From Stomoxys calcitrans (taxonomy: Eukaryota > Arthropoda > Insecta > Diptera > Muscidae), in NCBI RefSeq assembly GCF_963082655.1, contig NC_081553.1, positions 189,425,619-189,489,618 of the forward strand: a DNA stretch of 64,000 nucleotides, written 5' to 3'. This document shows, in pieces, positions 11,160-23,000 of the stretch (positions are counted from its first letter, which is position 1; the number at the start of each line of letters is the position of its first letter). The translations under genes were made by a program, and so were the position numbers. The notes beneath the pieces are model-generated. The model ran no database searches. It saw only the letters and a program-made list of their open reading frames with translations, and was not told the DNA's origin.

Positions 11160-11590
11160 GAATATCGATAGTTTGCCAGCTCTAGGACAGTCTTCATATT
11201 CACAGCCTTCCACCATAACAGCGCCCCATAGGTCAATCTTACAACGGCTGTGTACATCCCACATTTTCGTAGTAGTGACTCGCTGATCGAGGACAGAAAC
11301 TCTCCTCGGAGCAGAAGCATGACATCGTCCGCTTACCGCACCATTCTAGTTGAGATCCAACAGGACTTCGTCTATCACGATATTGCAGATTATTGGTGAG
11401 AACACTACACCTTGAAGCTTTTCGTTTGCCAACCGCCTTCTGACCACACTGTCTACCAAGCCCGCGTTGATATTCCATCCGCATAGCAAGCTGTTCGACC
11501 ATCTCACGGTTCAGGGCAACGACTACCGATCCTATCTTCAAAAGTAGCTAAATGTCCCATTCATAGGTAGGAAGGGCACCATAGAGTACT
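11160..11590 (-). pseudogene. LINE reverse transcriptase fragment
   Basis: On the minus strand the frame reads ADDVMLLLRGEF (about 11318-11283), the catalytic Asp-Asp motif of a LINE reverse transcriptase, with preceding palm-like sequence broken by frame changes and a following FLSSISESLL stretch. No continuous frame spans the domain. It resembles the LINE at 56896-58767. The 5' and 3' limits are approximate, and similarity may extend to about 11700. Confidence 0.55.
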
Positions 11591-12419
11591 CTTTTAGTTA
11601 CAGACTTTTCGACTTCCTAAACCACTTCGTGGTGGGCCAACATCATTAACCTGCACTAAGGTATGCGTGTTGTGGACCAGTGAAGGTCTCCGGTGTGAGG
11701 ACCTCCTTTACCTTGAGGTTTTTTGACTAAAAACAGCTAATGGGCCTATTATAGCTTCCAACTTTGGCGCATTTATGAATTGAAATCTCTTTAGCAACTC
11801 AATGTGAAAGGTATATAAAGTTCGGTCTGGTCCACATGGCACTGCACATATTTCTGCTTCTTGTTGAGACTTTGTGTTATTTGATGGTAAATGCTGGGGT
11901 TTGATTACCGCTTTATTGATTCGTATTTTATAATTTTTTGTTGCCTTACAATTAAAATGTAAATTTTCTTCAGGCTCTAATTAAAATGTCTGTCCTTATG
12001 CGTTAAAATGCGTGGTCGATAGAAGCAAAATAAAACTTTTTAATGTTCTTTCGAAAATTACCCTACTAGCGAAGCCTGCCTGCTGCTGTGGTTCCTTTCG
12101 CTCAAGGGCATTTAGTGTGGTTGATGGAACAAACGGGGCGGGGAAATGGGGTATTTAAATTCTGTCGTCGAAAGAGTTAAATTTCGGCTGGATGATTGTC
12201 GTTCGGATGGCATAATGGAGAGGCATTGGCATTGTCTTCATTTAATACTGAATTCATTACATTGAGGAAGAGTATTTGAAACATCAGAAGGAAACGATCA
12301 TAAACGACAGTTAATTTAAAAATGTAACTTAATGCTTGCCACAGTTATGGCCTGTGTGCACAGTAGAGCGCAAAGAAATTTGAAGTTGGAAAGAGAAATT
12401 CTGACAAAAAGGTAAAAAA
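11591..12419. other. Non-repeat DNA, no gene recognised
   Basis: A possible repeat end near 11810-11835 (TATATAAAGTTCGGTCTGG). No supported frame. Probably host DNA. Confidence 0.3.
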
Positions 12420-12928
12420 AACAAAAAGCTTGTCACGAAGCTATGAAAATGTAAGACCCGATACACTTATCCCATACTTTGACCAGTATCAAGTGAGCCA
12501 GGCTCTCAGAGATTGGATAAGGCATGTGATTAGAAGTAGAAATAGTTTCATGGCATAAGGGTGAGGATAATGTATCCTAGAGCATGCCATAGGGGGAATT
12601 CGATCACTATATAAACGGTCTGACAGATAACCTCGCCGAAGGGAGACTTGAATCAGATGCTTTTATAAAACTTGCGAAGTAAAGGGGTCCAAATGTTCTA
12701 TGTAGGAAGGTCTTGGGGATGGCATATTACAGGAACAAACCAAGGGTTATTAATGTTAACGCTGAGAAAACTGAGATCCGCTTGTTCACTAGGAATTCAA
12801 GGTCAGTACGAGACCCACGCTTCTTAGATAGAACGATCTCAATATCCGATACAGTTCAATGCATGACACTTATCTTGGAAAATAAACTGAACTGGAAGTA
12901 CACTTTCAGGAGCCTGCACTTTATGATA
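12420..12928 (+). pseudogene. LINE reverse transcriptase fragment (left part, interrupted)
   Basis: Degraded RT of an I-type LINE. The fragment includes a palm-like region with several stops, then an open 73-codon stretch (12713-12934) reading INVNAEKTEIRLFTRNSR, PRFLDRTISISD and ENKLNWKY, the thumb/connection region also seen in the LINE at 36590. The frame is cut at 12929 by the family C element. The homologous continuation (GAATCCCAGGATAG, matching the LINE at about 37050) resumes near 24950, so the whole 12929-24936 nest sits inside this LINE. Confidence 0.7.
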
Positions 12929-15085
12929 TACTAGCTGACCCGGGCCCGCTCCGCTGCGCCTTCTTTTACTTTATATGGAACAAAAGTTTCCTTGGAATAT
13001 TTATTTTTGACAATTAAAGATCTTTTAGTGAAATGCCATGCTAACTTGACCAACAGTTTAACTATATAAGTAACTTTATCTGAATCCCATATGATCTTTA
13101 TTGGTCTGCTAAGTTTGGATGTAAGGTGTACTCCATTCTTAAAATACTTCATTTCAGCCCGATATTCTCATGATGTCTGATTTAGTTGTGTTTTCGAAGG
13201 AGAGGTGGTCCCCAGATACTTGGCCCTGACAAAATATCAGCATCGTGCTCTTCTCTCAAATACCATTTATTTAAACCCCATATTGCCATTGGCTTAAGAG
13301 GAGTTTACAGGATGAGGCATCCCCCAAACACCTGGCCCCAAAATAGGTTATCAAATTCGTTTTCTAATCTCAAATACTTTTCATTTGAGCCACATATTGG
13401 CATGGTCGAAAAATTTTTTCCCTTTTGGGGGTGCTTTGGGGAAGGGGTGATGCCCCAAATACATGGTCCTATGTTTGGATATCAAATTCGTATTCTACTC
13501 CCAAATACATTAATTTAAGCACCATATTGCGATGGTTTCTAAAAAATTGCTGTTTGTGGGGTATTTTGGGAAAAGGGTAGACCCCCAGAAAATTGGTCCC
13601 GAGAATGGGTATTAATTCTTGCTCTACCCCCCAATACCTTTCATTTAAGTTCCACATTGACATGGTCGGTAAATATGCCCGATTTAGGGATGTTTTGGGG
13701 ATTGGGGTGATCCCCCAATCGCTAAGCCCGGAAAATATATCAGCAACGTGCTCTATTTTCCCTATATATAATTTATTTGAACCCCATATTGCCATTGCCC
13801 TCAAAATTGGATATCAAATTCGTTTTCTAATCTCATTTAAACTCCTCACTGCAAAAGTCAGCAAATATGTCCGGTTTGGGGTATTGGCCCTAAAAACTAT
13901 AAATATTTAGTTCCACTCTCTTTACGACCCAAATAGTCTTGGTGAGCAAATTCGTCCCATTTGGGAGTTGTTATGGTGGTGGGACGTCCCCTAGACAGTT
14001 GGTCTCTAATGTTGATATCAGATACGTGGTCTACTCCCAAATACCTTTAATTTGAGCACCATATTTCCATAGTCGGCAAACGTGACCGGCTTGGGGTGTG
14101 TTTTTTTGGGGGATGGGCGGCCACTCAGTGAGTTGGCCTTGGAAATATTGTATATATCAGATTCGTTTTCCACTTTAAAAACCCTCTTATTTGAGCCTCA
14201 TATTGCAAAAGTCAGCAAATACATACTATTTGGGTATTATTGTGGGGGATTAGGGTGCCCCCATAGACACTTTTCCCAAATTTTGATATCAGATTCGTGC
14301 TTTACTCCCAAAGACCTTTCATTTAAGCTCCATATGGCTATGGTCGTAAATTTGTCCCCTTTGGGGGATGTTTTTTGGTGAGAGGCGGCCCCCAAAAACA
14401 CTTGGTCCAATATTTGGGTATCAGATTCTATTTCTCCACTCAAATACCTTTTATTAAAGTCCCATATTCCCATGGTCAGAAAATAAGTCCTGTTTGGGGG
14501 GTGTTTTGGGGAAGGGGTCCACCCCCCCGAAACGTGGTCCCACATTTGGTTATCAGATTCGTATTCTACTCGCAAATACCTTTAATTTGAGTCCCATATT
14601 GCCATGGTCGGTAAATATGTCCAATTTAGGGGTGTTTTTGGGGGTTGGGGTGGTCCCCCTAGCACTTGGTTCGACAATTGGATATCAGATACCTTTTCTT
14701 ATCCTAAATTCCTTTCATTTGAGTCCCATATTGTCGTGATTGGTCTAAATATATGTTTGGTAGGTTTCAGGGTGGGGCGGCACCCCTAGGTACCCCATCC
14801 GAAATTTGGACACCAAATTTTTATTTTTAGTGTACTATAAGAGAGCACACAAAATTTCGGTTAAATTGCACCACCCATCTCTGAGATCTGGCGTTTCTGA
14901 AAATTAAGCTAAGGGGGAGGGTCCGCCCCCCCCTTCAGATATCAAAAAATGTAGTACCCTATTTTCACCACGGGATCATTATGCACCATCTGTGAAAATT
15001 TCAAGAAAATCAGTTCTGAGTCTATAAGGAACACACAAACATACAAACAAACAAACAAACCTACAAACAAACACAAATTGATTTT
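12929..15085 (+). repeat. Family C interspersed element, copy C1
   Basis: Begins TACTAGCTGACCCGGGCCCG, continues with a unique block to about 13180, then about 13 tandem ~131-bp monomers (each with ATTTGAGCCCCATATTG, a GGTCGGTAAATATG-type motif, a GTTTTGGGG run and a run of Cs before CACTTGGTCC). It closes with a block ending in (CAAA)n and ATTGATTTTTATA. A family A element interrupts the tail at 15086; the missing TATATAAGATT appears at 24936-24948. Open frames of 60-112 codons across the monomers are by-products of repetition. Family identity is unknown to me. A second copy is at 60671. Confidence 0.85.
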
Positions 15086-16471
15086 TATACCCTCCACCAT
15101 AAGATGGGGGGTATACTAATTTCGTCATTCTGTTTGTAACTACTCGAAATATTCGTCTGAGACCCCATAAAGTATATATATTCTTGATCGTCGTGACATT
15201 TTATGTCGATCTAGACATATCCGTCCGTCTGTCCGTCCGTCCGTCCGTCCGCCTGTCTGTCGAAAGCACGCTAACTTCCGAAGGAGTAAAGCTAGCCGCT
15301 TGAAATTTTGCACAAATACTTCTTATTAGTGTAGGTCGGATGGTATTGTAAATGGGCCATATCGGTTCAAGTTTTGATATAGCTGCCATATAAACCGATC
15401 TTGGGTCTTGACTTCTTGAGCCTCTAGAGTGCGCAATTCTTATCCGATTGGAATGAAATTTTGCACGACGTGTTTTGTTATGATATCCAACAACTGTGCC
15501 AAGTATGGTTCAAATCGGTCCATAACCTGATATAGCTGCCATATAAACCGATCTTGGGTCTTGACTTCTTGAGCCTCTAGCGTGCGCAATTCATATCCGA
15601 TAAGAATGAAATTTTGCACGACGTGTTTTGTTATTATATCAAACAACTGTGCCAAGTATCGTTCAAATCGGTCCATAACCTGATATAGCTGCCATATAAA
15701 CCGATCTTGGGTCTTGACTTCTTGAGCCTCTAGAGTGCGCAATTCTTATCCGATCAGAATGAAATTTTGCACGACGTGTTTTATTATAATATCCAACGAC
15801 TGTGCCAAGTATCGTTCAAATCGGTCCATAACCTGATATAGCTGCCATATAAACCGATCTTGGATCTTGACTTCTTGAGCCTCTAGAGGGCACAATTCTT
15901 ATCCGATTTGAATGAATTTTTGCACGAAGTATTTTGTTATGATATCCAACAACTGTGCCAAGTATGGTTGAAATCGGTCCATAACCTGATATAGCTGTCA
16001 TATAAACAAATCTGGGGATTTGACTTCTTGAGCTTCTAGAGAGGCAATTCCTATCCGATTTGGCTGAAATTTTGCATGACGTATTTTATTTTTACTTTCA
16101 ACAACTGTGTCAAATAAGGTTCAAATCGGTTCATAACCTGATATAGCTGCCATATAAACCGATCTGGGATCTTGACTTCTTGACCCCTAGAGGTCGCAAT
16201 TATTATCCGATATGCCTGAAATTTTGTACGACGGATCCTCTCATGACCATCAACAAATGTGTTTATTATGGCCTGAATCGGTCTATAGCCCGATACAGAT
16301 CCCATATAAATCGTTCTCTCTATTTTACTTCGTGAGCCCTAATGGACGCAATTCTTACACGAATTGGCTGAAATTTTACACAGGTCTCCAACATATAATT
16401 TAATTGTGGTCCGAACCGGACCATATCTTGATATCGTTTTAATAGCAGAGCAACTCTTTTTTTATATCCTT

Positions 16472-16948
16472 TGTTTAGATTTCTAAACATGGGATATTAG
16501 TTGATGTGTGTCATGGAAATGTTTTAGCCTTGAGAACGAATAGATAAGATACTTTCCATTTTTTGTTTATTTTAAAGGATAGTTTTAAGGGCAGGCATAA
16601 ATGTGATAAGAGTTTATATTTTTACCTAGCCAACGCATCGCACAGGGATAAGTGGAAGATAGTTTTTAATGTGCGTAGATAAGGAAATAGTTAGGGATTA
16701 TCAGAAAACACAGCGGTCTGAATGGCAAGCATATGGCTTGCAGCTGGACAAATTTATTTAGTATCTGCATAGGATGTTTATCGTCTTTGTTTATGATCTT
16801 ATTTTCCCAAAGTGATTATTTTTAGATTTGCCTGCCTTTCTTAGGATATTTAGTTTGTAGTTAGTTTTAAGTTTATATATAAGGATGAGATTTTGAAGAA
16901 ATAAATGAGTATCAAAAAAGTACTCCGGGATTAAACTCGTTTTATTCA
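16472..16948 (+). repeat. 5' LTR of the BEL/Pao element
   Basis: 477 bp, TG...CA. It opens with an 18-bp palindrome TGTTTAGATTTCTAAACA. A TATATAAG box (16876-16883) and an AATAAA (16900-16905) lie close together near the right end, so the promoter and polyadenylation signals are packed into the last ~75 bp and the R/U5 region is short. The sequence matches the 3' LTR at every position I compared. Confidence 0.96.
16876..16905 (+). promoter_or_regulatory. LTR TATA box and polyadenylation signal
   Basis: TATATAAG at 16876-16883 and AATAAA at 16900-16905 in the 5' LTR; the same pair is at 24757-24786 in the 3' LTR. Transcription would be expected to start some 25-30 bases after the TATA box. 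The AATAAA would serve 3' end formation in the downstream LTR, with the RNA ending near the LTR border. Confidence 0.65.
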
Positions 16949-16950
16949 TT

Positions 16951-16968
16951 TGGTCCTTCGAACCTTCG
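16951..16968 (+). other. Candidate primer-binding site
   Basis: TGGTCCTTCGAACC starts 2 bases after the LTR. TGG is the expected complement of a tRNA 3' CCA end. The match to a T-arm-like sequence is at unusual spacing, so I do not assign a tRNA; priming from an internal or truncated tRNA is possible. Confidence 0.55.
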
Positions 16969-17083
16969 GTACGGTTAAGTGTGTTTAAAGTAAAAGTTGG
17001 TGATTCTTGCAAAGTAGTAAAGAATAAACAAAGATTTAATACACGTATCGAATCAGTGTAAGTGATTTAAAATTGAAAGAAAA

Positions 17084-20000
17084 ATGTTCACAAGGAGTCA
17101 ATCGGATTCTCTGTTGGAGAAATTGAAAAACCTTGAACATATGTTGGCAGTAAAAGCAGTTGACCTCGATGTGGAGGAAATGTTACTGCCAGTTGTCAAG
17201 AAAAATAGAAAGTGGCTGCAGGAAATCATTGTAGGCTACAACAAGTTAAACAAGGATATCGGAAAGTCGTCCAGTGGGCATGAAGAAGAGGTCCAGGAGC
17301 TGCAAAGACGAGTAGAAGAAGCAATTAGCAAAATGGATAAAATTGTGCAAGGGTTTGAGCAGCAAGAAAAAGGAGCCTCAGCCAAAGTGGCAGCTAATCA
17401 GGACGCAGAGATAACGCAAGGCAGTGCGGAGAAAAAATTAATGGTAACGCAAGGTGCAGCTGCATTGGCACCTAGCGAACAAACGGCAAATGAGAGTAAC
17501 ACCCAGCCGAGAGATCAGGCAATTAGCAGAGAGCAAGAAAAGCCTGTGTCGAAGCTAAGAAGAAAATTTGAATTGAAGTATAGAACTATTACAAGAAAGC
17601 TGGAAGTAATAGAAAGCAGATTGCCAACTGCGAATAAAAGTTATTTAAATATGCAATGGCTGGCGTTGCAATCAGAGTATGGACAACTGGAATCAATAGT
17701 GGAAATAATTATTGATGATGATGACGAAGATGATTTAGACATGATTGAAGCTTGGGACTGTATCAGGGAAAGATACGTGGATGTCTGTGTGGAAATTGAA
17801 GAACGTGTGGAAACAATGCAAAATACAGGATCAACAAGTTTAATTAGATTGGAAGAGTTAAAAGTGCCCATATTCAGTGGGTATATCAACGATTGGAATT
17901 CCTTCAAAGAAATATTTACAAAGTTAGTAGAGGAGGACAGAAGGCTATCGGAAGTCGAAAAATTTTATCGACTTAAAAGTGTGGTGAAAGGTGATGCTGC
18001 TCGCTTAATACAACATCTTCAAGTGACAGGGGAGAACTACAGTGCGGCATGGAAGATACTGGAGCAGAGATACGATAACCGGCGGCTGTTATTCTGCACA
18101 TTGTTTGACAAGATCATCGACCACGGCATAATAAATATTCAGTATAGCAACAGTATAAAGCAGCTATTGGATACGGCTACGGAATCATTACATGCATTGA
18201 AAGCTATGGGAATGAAGGTAGACGAGGCAGATCCATTCATTGCTCGGATCCTTATTAGAAAGCTAGATAAGGAAGGATTGCTGAAATATGAGCAATGGGT
18301 CCAGAAATCAAAAGAAGTCCAAAGGCTAGAGGATGTCCTGTCTTTTCTGGAGCAGCAATACTTGGCTTTGGAAGCGGTATACAGCAAAAAAGGAAACACG
18401 CATCAAAGAGCAAAAACAACACAGTCATACCAAACAACTCAACGATCGTGCGCATTTTGTCAAGCATCAGGACATGGGTTAAAAGAGTGCTACAAATTTT
18501 TGAAACTGCAACCAGCTGAAAAAGGTGCGTGGGCACAAAAAATGAAAATGTGCAAAATTTGTTTGAGTCACCCGTCGGAAAAGAAATGCTTCAAATTTAA
18601 CACCAAGTGCGACAAGTGCGGCGGAAAACATATTACTATGCTTCACGTCGAAGGAAACAAAACGCAGGAAACTCAGAGATCAAACTCCAAAGCTCAATTA
18701 ACTATGGAAGGCAATGCTGTCACTCTGTTGGCAACAGCACAAATACGAGTAAAGGCTGCAAGTGGTGAGCAAATTTTAATGAGAGCCTTAATCGATCAAG
18801 GTTCTCAACGCACTTCAATATCGGAAGAGGCAGCCCAAATACTGAGGTTACCCAGAAAGAAGTTAGTTACAGATTTAGTGGGTCTGGGTAACACGACAGT
18901 CGGCAGATCAAAAGCCATCATGCAAATTGAAATCAAACCACGGTTTGAGAGCGATGCGGTTCATGTTATAAATGCTATGGTGTTGTCAACATTATCTTCA
19001 GCGCAACCTGATAGAAATTTGAACGTCAGTGTGGAGAGCTGGCGAAATTACTGTTTGGCTGATCCGCTGTTCTATAAGTCCGATAGAATTGACTTATTAA
19101 TTGGTGCAGATTTATATCATGAAATCATTCAAGAAGGGGTAGTCAAAATTGGCTCTTTGTCTGGACAAGAGACGTCACTTGGTCTCATAATCTGTGGTTG
19201 CGTTTGCAGACATGAATCTGGAAATGCCGTGATGGCGGTTACGAAAGAGCTGGAAAGATTTTGGGAGATGGAGGAAGTATGTGAAGATGACGACGTCAAG
19301 GAAGATCGATGCGAGCAGCTCTTTACAACAACAACAACAATAAATGAGGATAAGAGATTGGTGGTGAGATTGCCGTTTAAGGAGGATATCGAGTTGGGCG
19401 CATCAAGGAAAATGGCGTTAGCACGTTTTTTAAATCTTGAAAAAAGATTGGAAAAGGATGAAAAGTTACAGAAACAATATTGTGCTTTTATGAAGGAGTA
19501 TTTGGAGATGGGGCATATGAAAAAGGTCTCAAGAAGAAATAGTGGAAAGTACTATTTACCACATCAAGCGGTGATAAGAGAAAGCCATCTTACAACAAAA
19601 GTTCGGGTGGTATTTGATGCTTCAGCCAAGACATCGAATGGTAAAAGCTTAAACGACGTACTTGAAATTGGTCCAAAACTACAACAAGATATATTTCAAA
19701 TTCTATTGAAATGGCGATTATGGAGATTTGTCTTGGTAGCGGATGTGGAGAAAATGTATCGACAAGTGTTAGTTGCAGATAAAGATCAGTCATACCAATG
19801 CATATTGTGGCGCGAGAATAAACATATGCCAATTGAGGAGTTTGCGCTAACGACTGTTACCTACGGAACAGCATGTGCTCCATTTCTGGCAAAACGAGCT
19901 CTAATTGAAATTGGAAAAGAGTGCAGCGAACGGAATCCAAAGATTCAAGCCATCATAGAAAATGATTTTTACATGGATGATTTGATGACAGGTGCTGATT

Positions 20001-23000
20001 CAGTACAGGAATGCATTGGAATTCATCATGACATCAGCCAACAATTGGATAAGTTTGGTTTCAAGCTGCGTAAATGGATGTCTAATGAAAATGACATATT
20101 GGAGGCAATACCAAATGTTGGCGAAAATCAAGTCATTAGGATTGAGGAAGGCGAAACAATGAAAACGTTGGGTGTTCAATGGGATCCCCATACAGATAAT
20201 TTTGCTTTCTATTTTCAGATCATTGAAGATAACAAGTTGACTAAGCGGAAGGCGCTTTCCACACTGGCCAAGATATATGATCCTTTGGGTTGGCTGGCTC
20301 CTGTAACCATTCTAGCCAAGCTATTCATTCAGCGACTATGGGTAATGGATATGGCATGGGACGACCAGTTAAGCTCTGAGATGATAAAGGAATGGGATGT
20401 CATCATGAGGAAATTGCCCGACTTAGCAGAAATCCGAATACCGCGTTGGTTGTCTACCTCATCACTAATGGAAATAGAACTGCATGGTTTTGCTGATGCT
20501 TCGGAAAAGGCGTACGCAGCTGTCATATACATCCGGGCCGCAAACAAAGTTACGTTGGTAGCAGCAAAATCTAAGGTAAACCCAGTGAAAAATAGGAAAA
20601 CACTGCCAAAACTTGAATTGTGTGCAGCGCATCTGTTGGCTAAATTGATGCTTAATGTGGAAAAGTTAATAGTCCAAAAACAACAGAAATATTTATGGAG
20701 CGATTCAACTATTGCTCTAGCATGGATCGCAAAGGCTGAAAATATTAAAGACAAATTTGTTCGGGTTAGAGTAGAGGAAATTAAGAAGTCTGTTCCTGGT
20801 GCCGTATGGGGTCATGTGCGATCCAAGGAGAATCCAGCGGATGCTGCATCAAGAGGGATGAAGCCAGAGCTGCTAAAAGGAGATGAGTTATGGTGGAGTG
20901 GTCCACATTGGCTGCTGGAGAAAAACAATTGGCCCATATCGACGGTTCAACCCTTTGTTGGAGTTCTAAAGGAAAATAAACAGGAAGACGATGTCATCAT
21001 GCAGTTAATTACGAGGATTTCTAGCTACAAAAAACTCATAAGAATTATAGCATATGTGCGAAGATTTATTGAACGTGCTCAGCGTAAACCAGGAAAAAAT
21101 GAATTAACTGCGGAAGAAATAAACGAGGCAGAGCAATTAATAATTACGAGCGTGCAGGCAAACCAATTTTCGTTAGAGATTTCGTGTCTAAGGAATGGCA
21201 GCGAAGTACCGACGAGGAGCAAGATATGTGGACTAACACCGTTCATTGATGCAGCTGGAGTGTTGAGAGTTGGAGGCAGGCTGGAGAATTCTGGTTTAAG
21301 CTTCAACAGAAAGCATCCAATTCTATTGGGGAAAGGTTGTCTGGTGGATCGAATAATTGATGGCATCCATACAGAAACGCTACATGGAGGTGCGAAACTC
21401 ATGGAAAATGAACTACGCAGCAGATATTGGGTGATTGGTGCCAAAAATGCCATCAAGAGAGCAGTTCGGTCATGCGTCAAATGTTTGCGTTATAGGCGAG
21501 AAACTGCGGCTCAATTAATGGGTAACCTACCAGAAAGCAGAGTTTGTGTGTCTCATCCATTTGATCACACAGGAATTGATTATGCAGGTCCTATTCAAAT
21601 GAAGGTGTCTAAAGGAAGAGGACAGCGAGCTTACAAAGGATACATAGCTGTATTTGTTTGTATGGCAACCAAAGCATTACATTTGGAGGCAGTCAGCGAT
21701 CTAACAACAGAAGCGTTTTTGGCTGCGCTACGGCGATTCTTCAGTAGAAGAGGAAAAAGTAGCCATATATATTCGGACAATGGCACTAATTTCGTGGGAG
21801 CGGCAAGACATCTGGATAAAGAGTTCGTCAAAGCGGTGCAGCAAAATTCAGACGTGGCTCATATATTAGCATCTGAGCGAATACAGTGGCACTTTATTCC
21901 GCCCGGAGCTCCTCACTTCGGAGGATTGTGGGAGGCTGCCGTGAAGTCTGTGAAGCACCATTTGAGACGGGTTGTTGGTGAAACGAAATTAACGTATGAG
22001 GAAATGGCAACGTTTTTGTCGCAGATAGAAGCTGTTCTCAACTCTCGTCCCTTGTGTCCACTCAGTGAGGATAACTGCGAGATTTTAACGCCAGGACATT
22101 TTGTAGTCGGAAGACCATTGCTAAGTATTCCAGAAAGAGGCGTGGAGAATAAACTGGGATCTTTAGACAGGTGGAAAATAATTCAAAGAATGCGGGATGA
22201 TTTCTGGAAACAGTGGCGCAATGACTATCTGAGTAGTCTTCAGCAGAGAGTAAAATGGAAAACTCCAGTACCAAATATCAAGGTTGAACAGATGGTGATA
22301 GTGAAGGATGAAAATACTGCTCCTGGAAGGTGGCCTTTGGGAAGTATTGCGGAAGTACATAAAGGCAAAGATGGAAAGGTTCGAGTCGCTACAGTAAAGG
22401 TCGCTAAACAAAAGGGGTTGTTAAAACGGCCCATACACAAGTTATGCCCGCTGGAGATATTCGCTAATGGTGGTGAAAAGGAAGCCGACATTGAAGTGTC
22501 GCAGACATATATTTGCAAATTACCTCAAAGAAGAAAAATAAACGTAGCAATGATGTTATGGATGATCATGGCAATGATGGCAAGTGTTCAATCGATGTCA
22601 ACCTCAATTACCGGCGGTGCGATAAAAGAATTGGGAAATGACACAATCATTTATATGGATAAAATTGGCAGAATCAACCGAGTAACATCGTCATGGAACC
22701 TTATGACATATTTCGATCTGCACGGGTATTTTGTCACGGTGAATCATCTGGATAAGGGTCTAGAAGCGTGTAAATCATTATGTGTTCGGCTGAGATCGTT
22801 CGAGCAGCAGTGCGACACGCAGATGGATATTATGACGAACAGACTGAACACTATAGATGAGAACCACTTGTTACTCTCACACAAAAAACGCCAACGAAAT
22901 AAAAGGGCTCCTTTAGAGTTTGTTGGGTCTCTTTTCCACATTCTTTTCGGAGTAATGGATGCGGACGACAGAGAGAGTATGGAAGCAAATATGAAAAATG

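Noticed and set aside
13186..14789. Series of 60-112-codon frames on both strands
   Set aside because: All follow the ~131-bp monomers of family C and have no conserved start, stop or domain.
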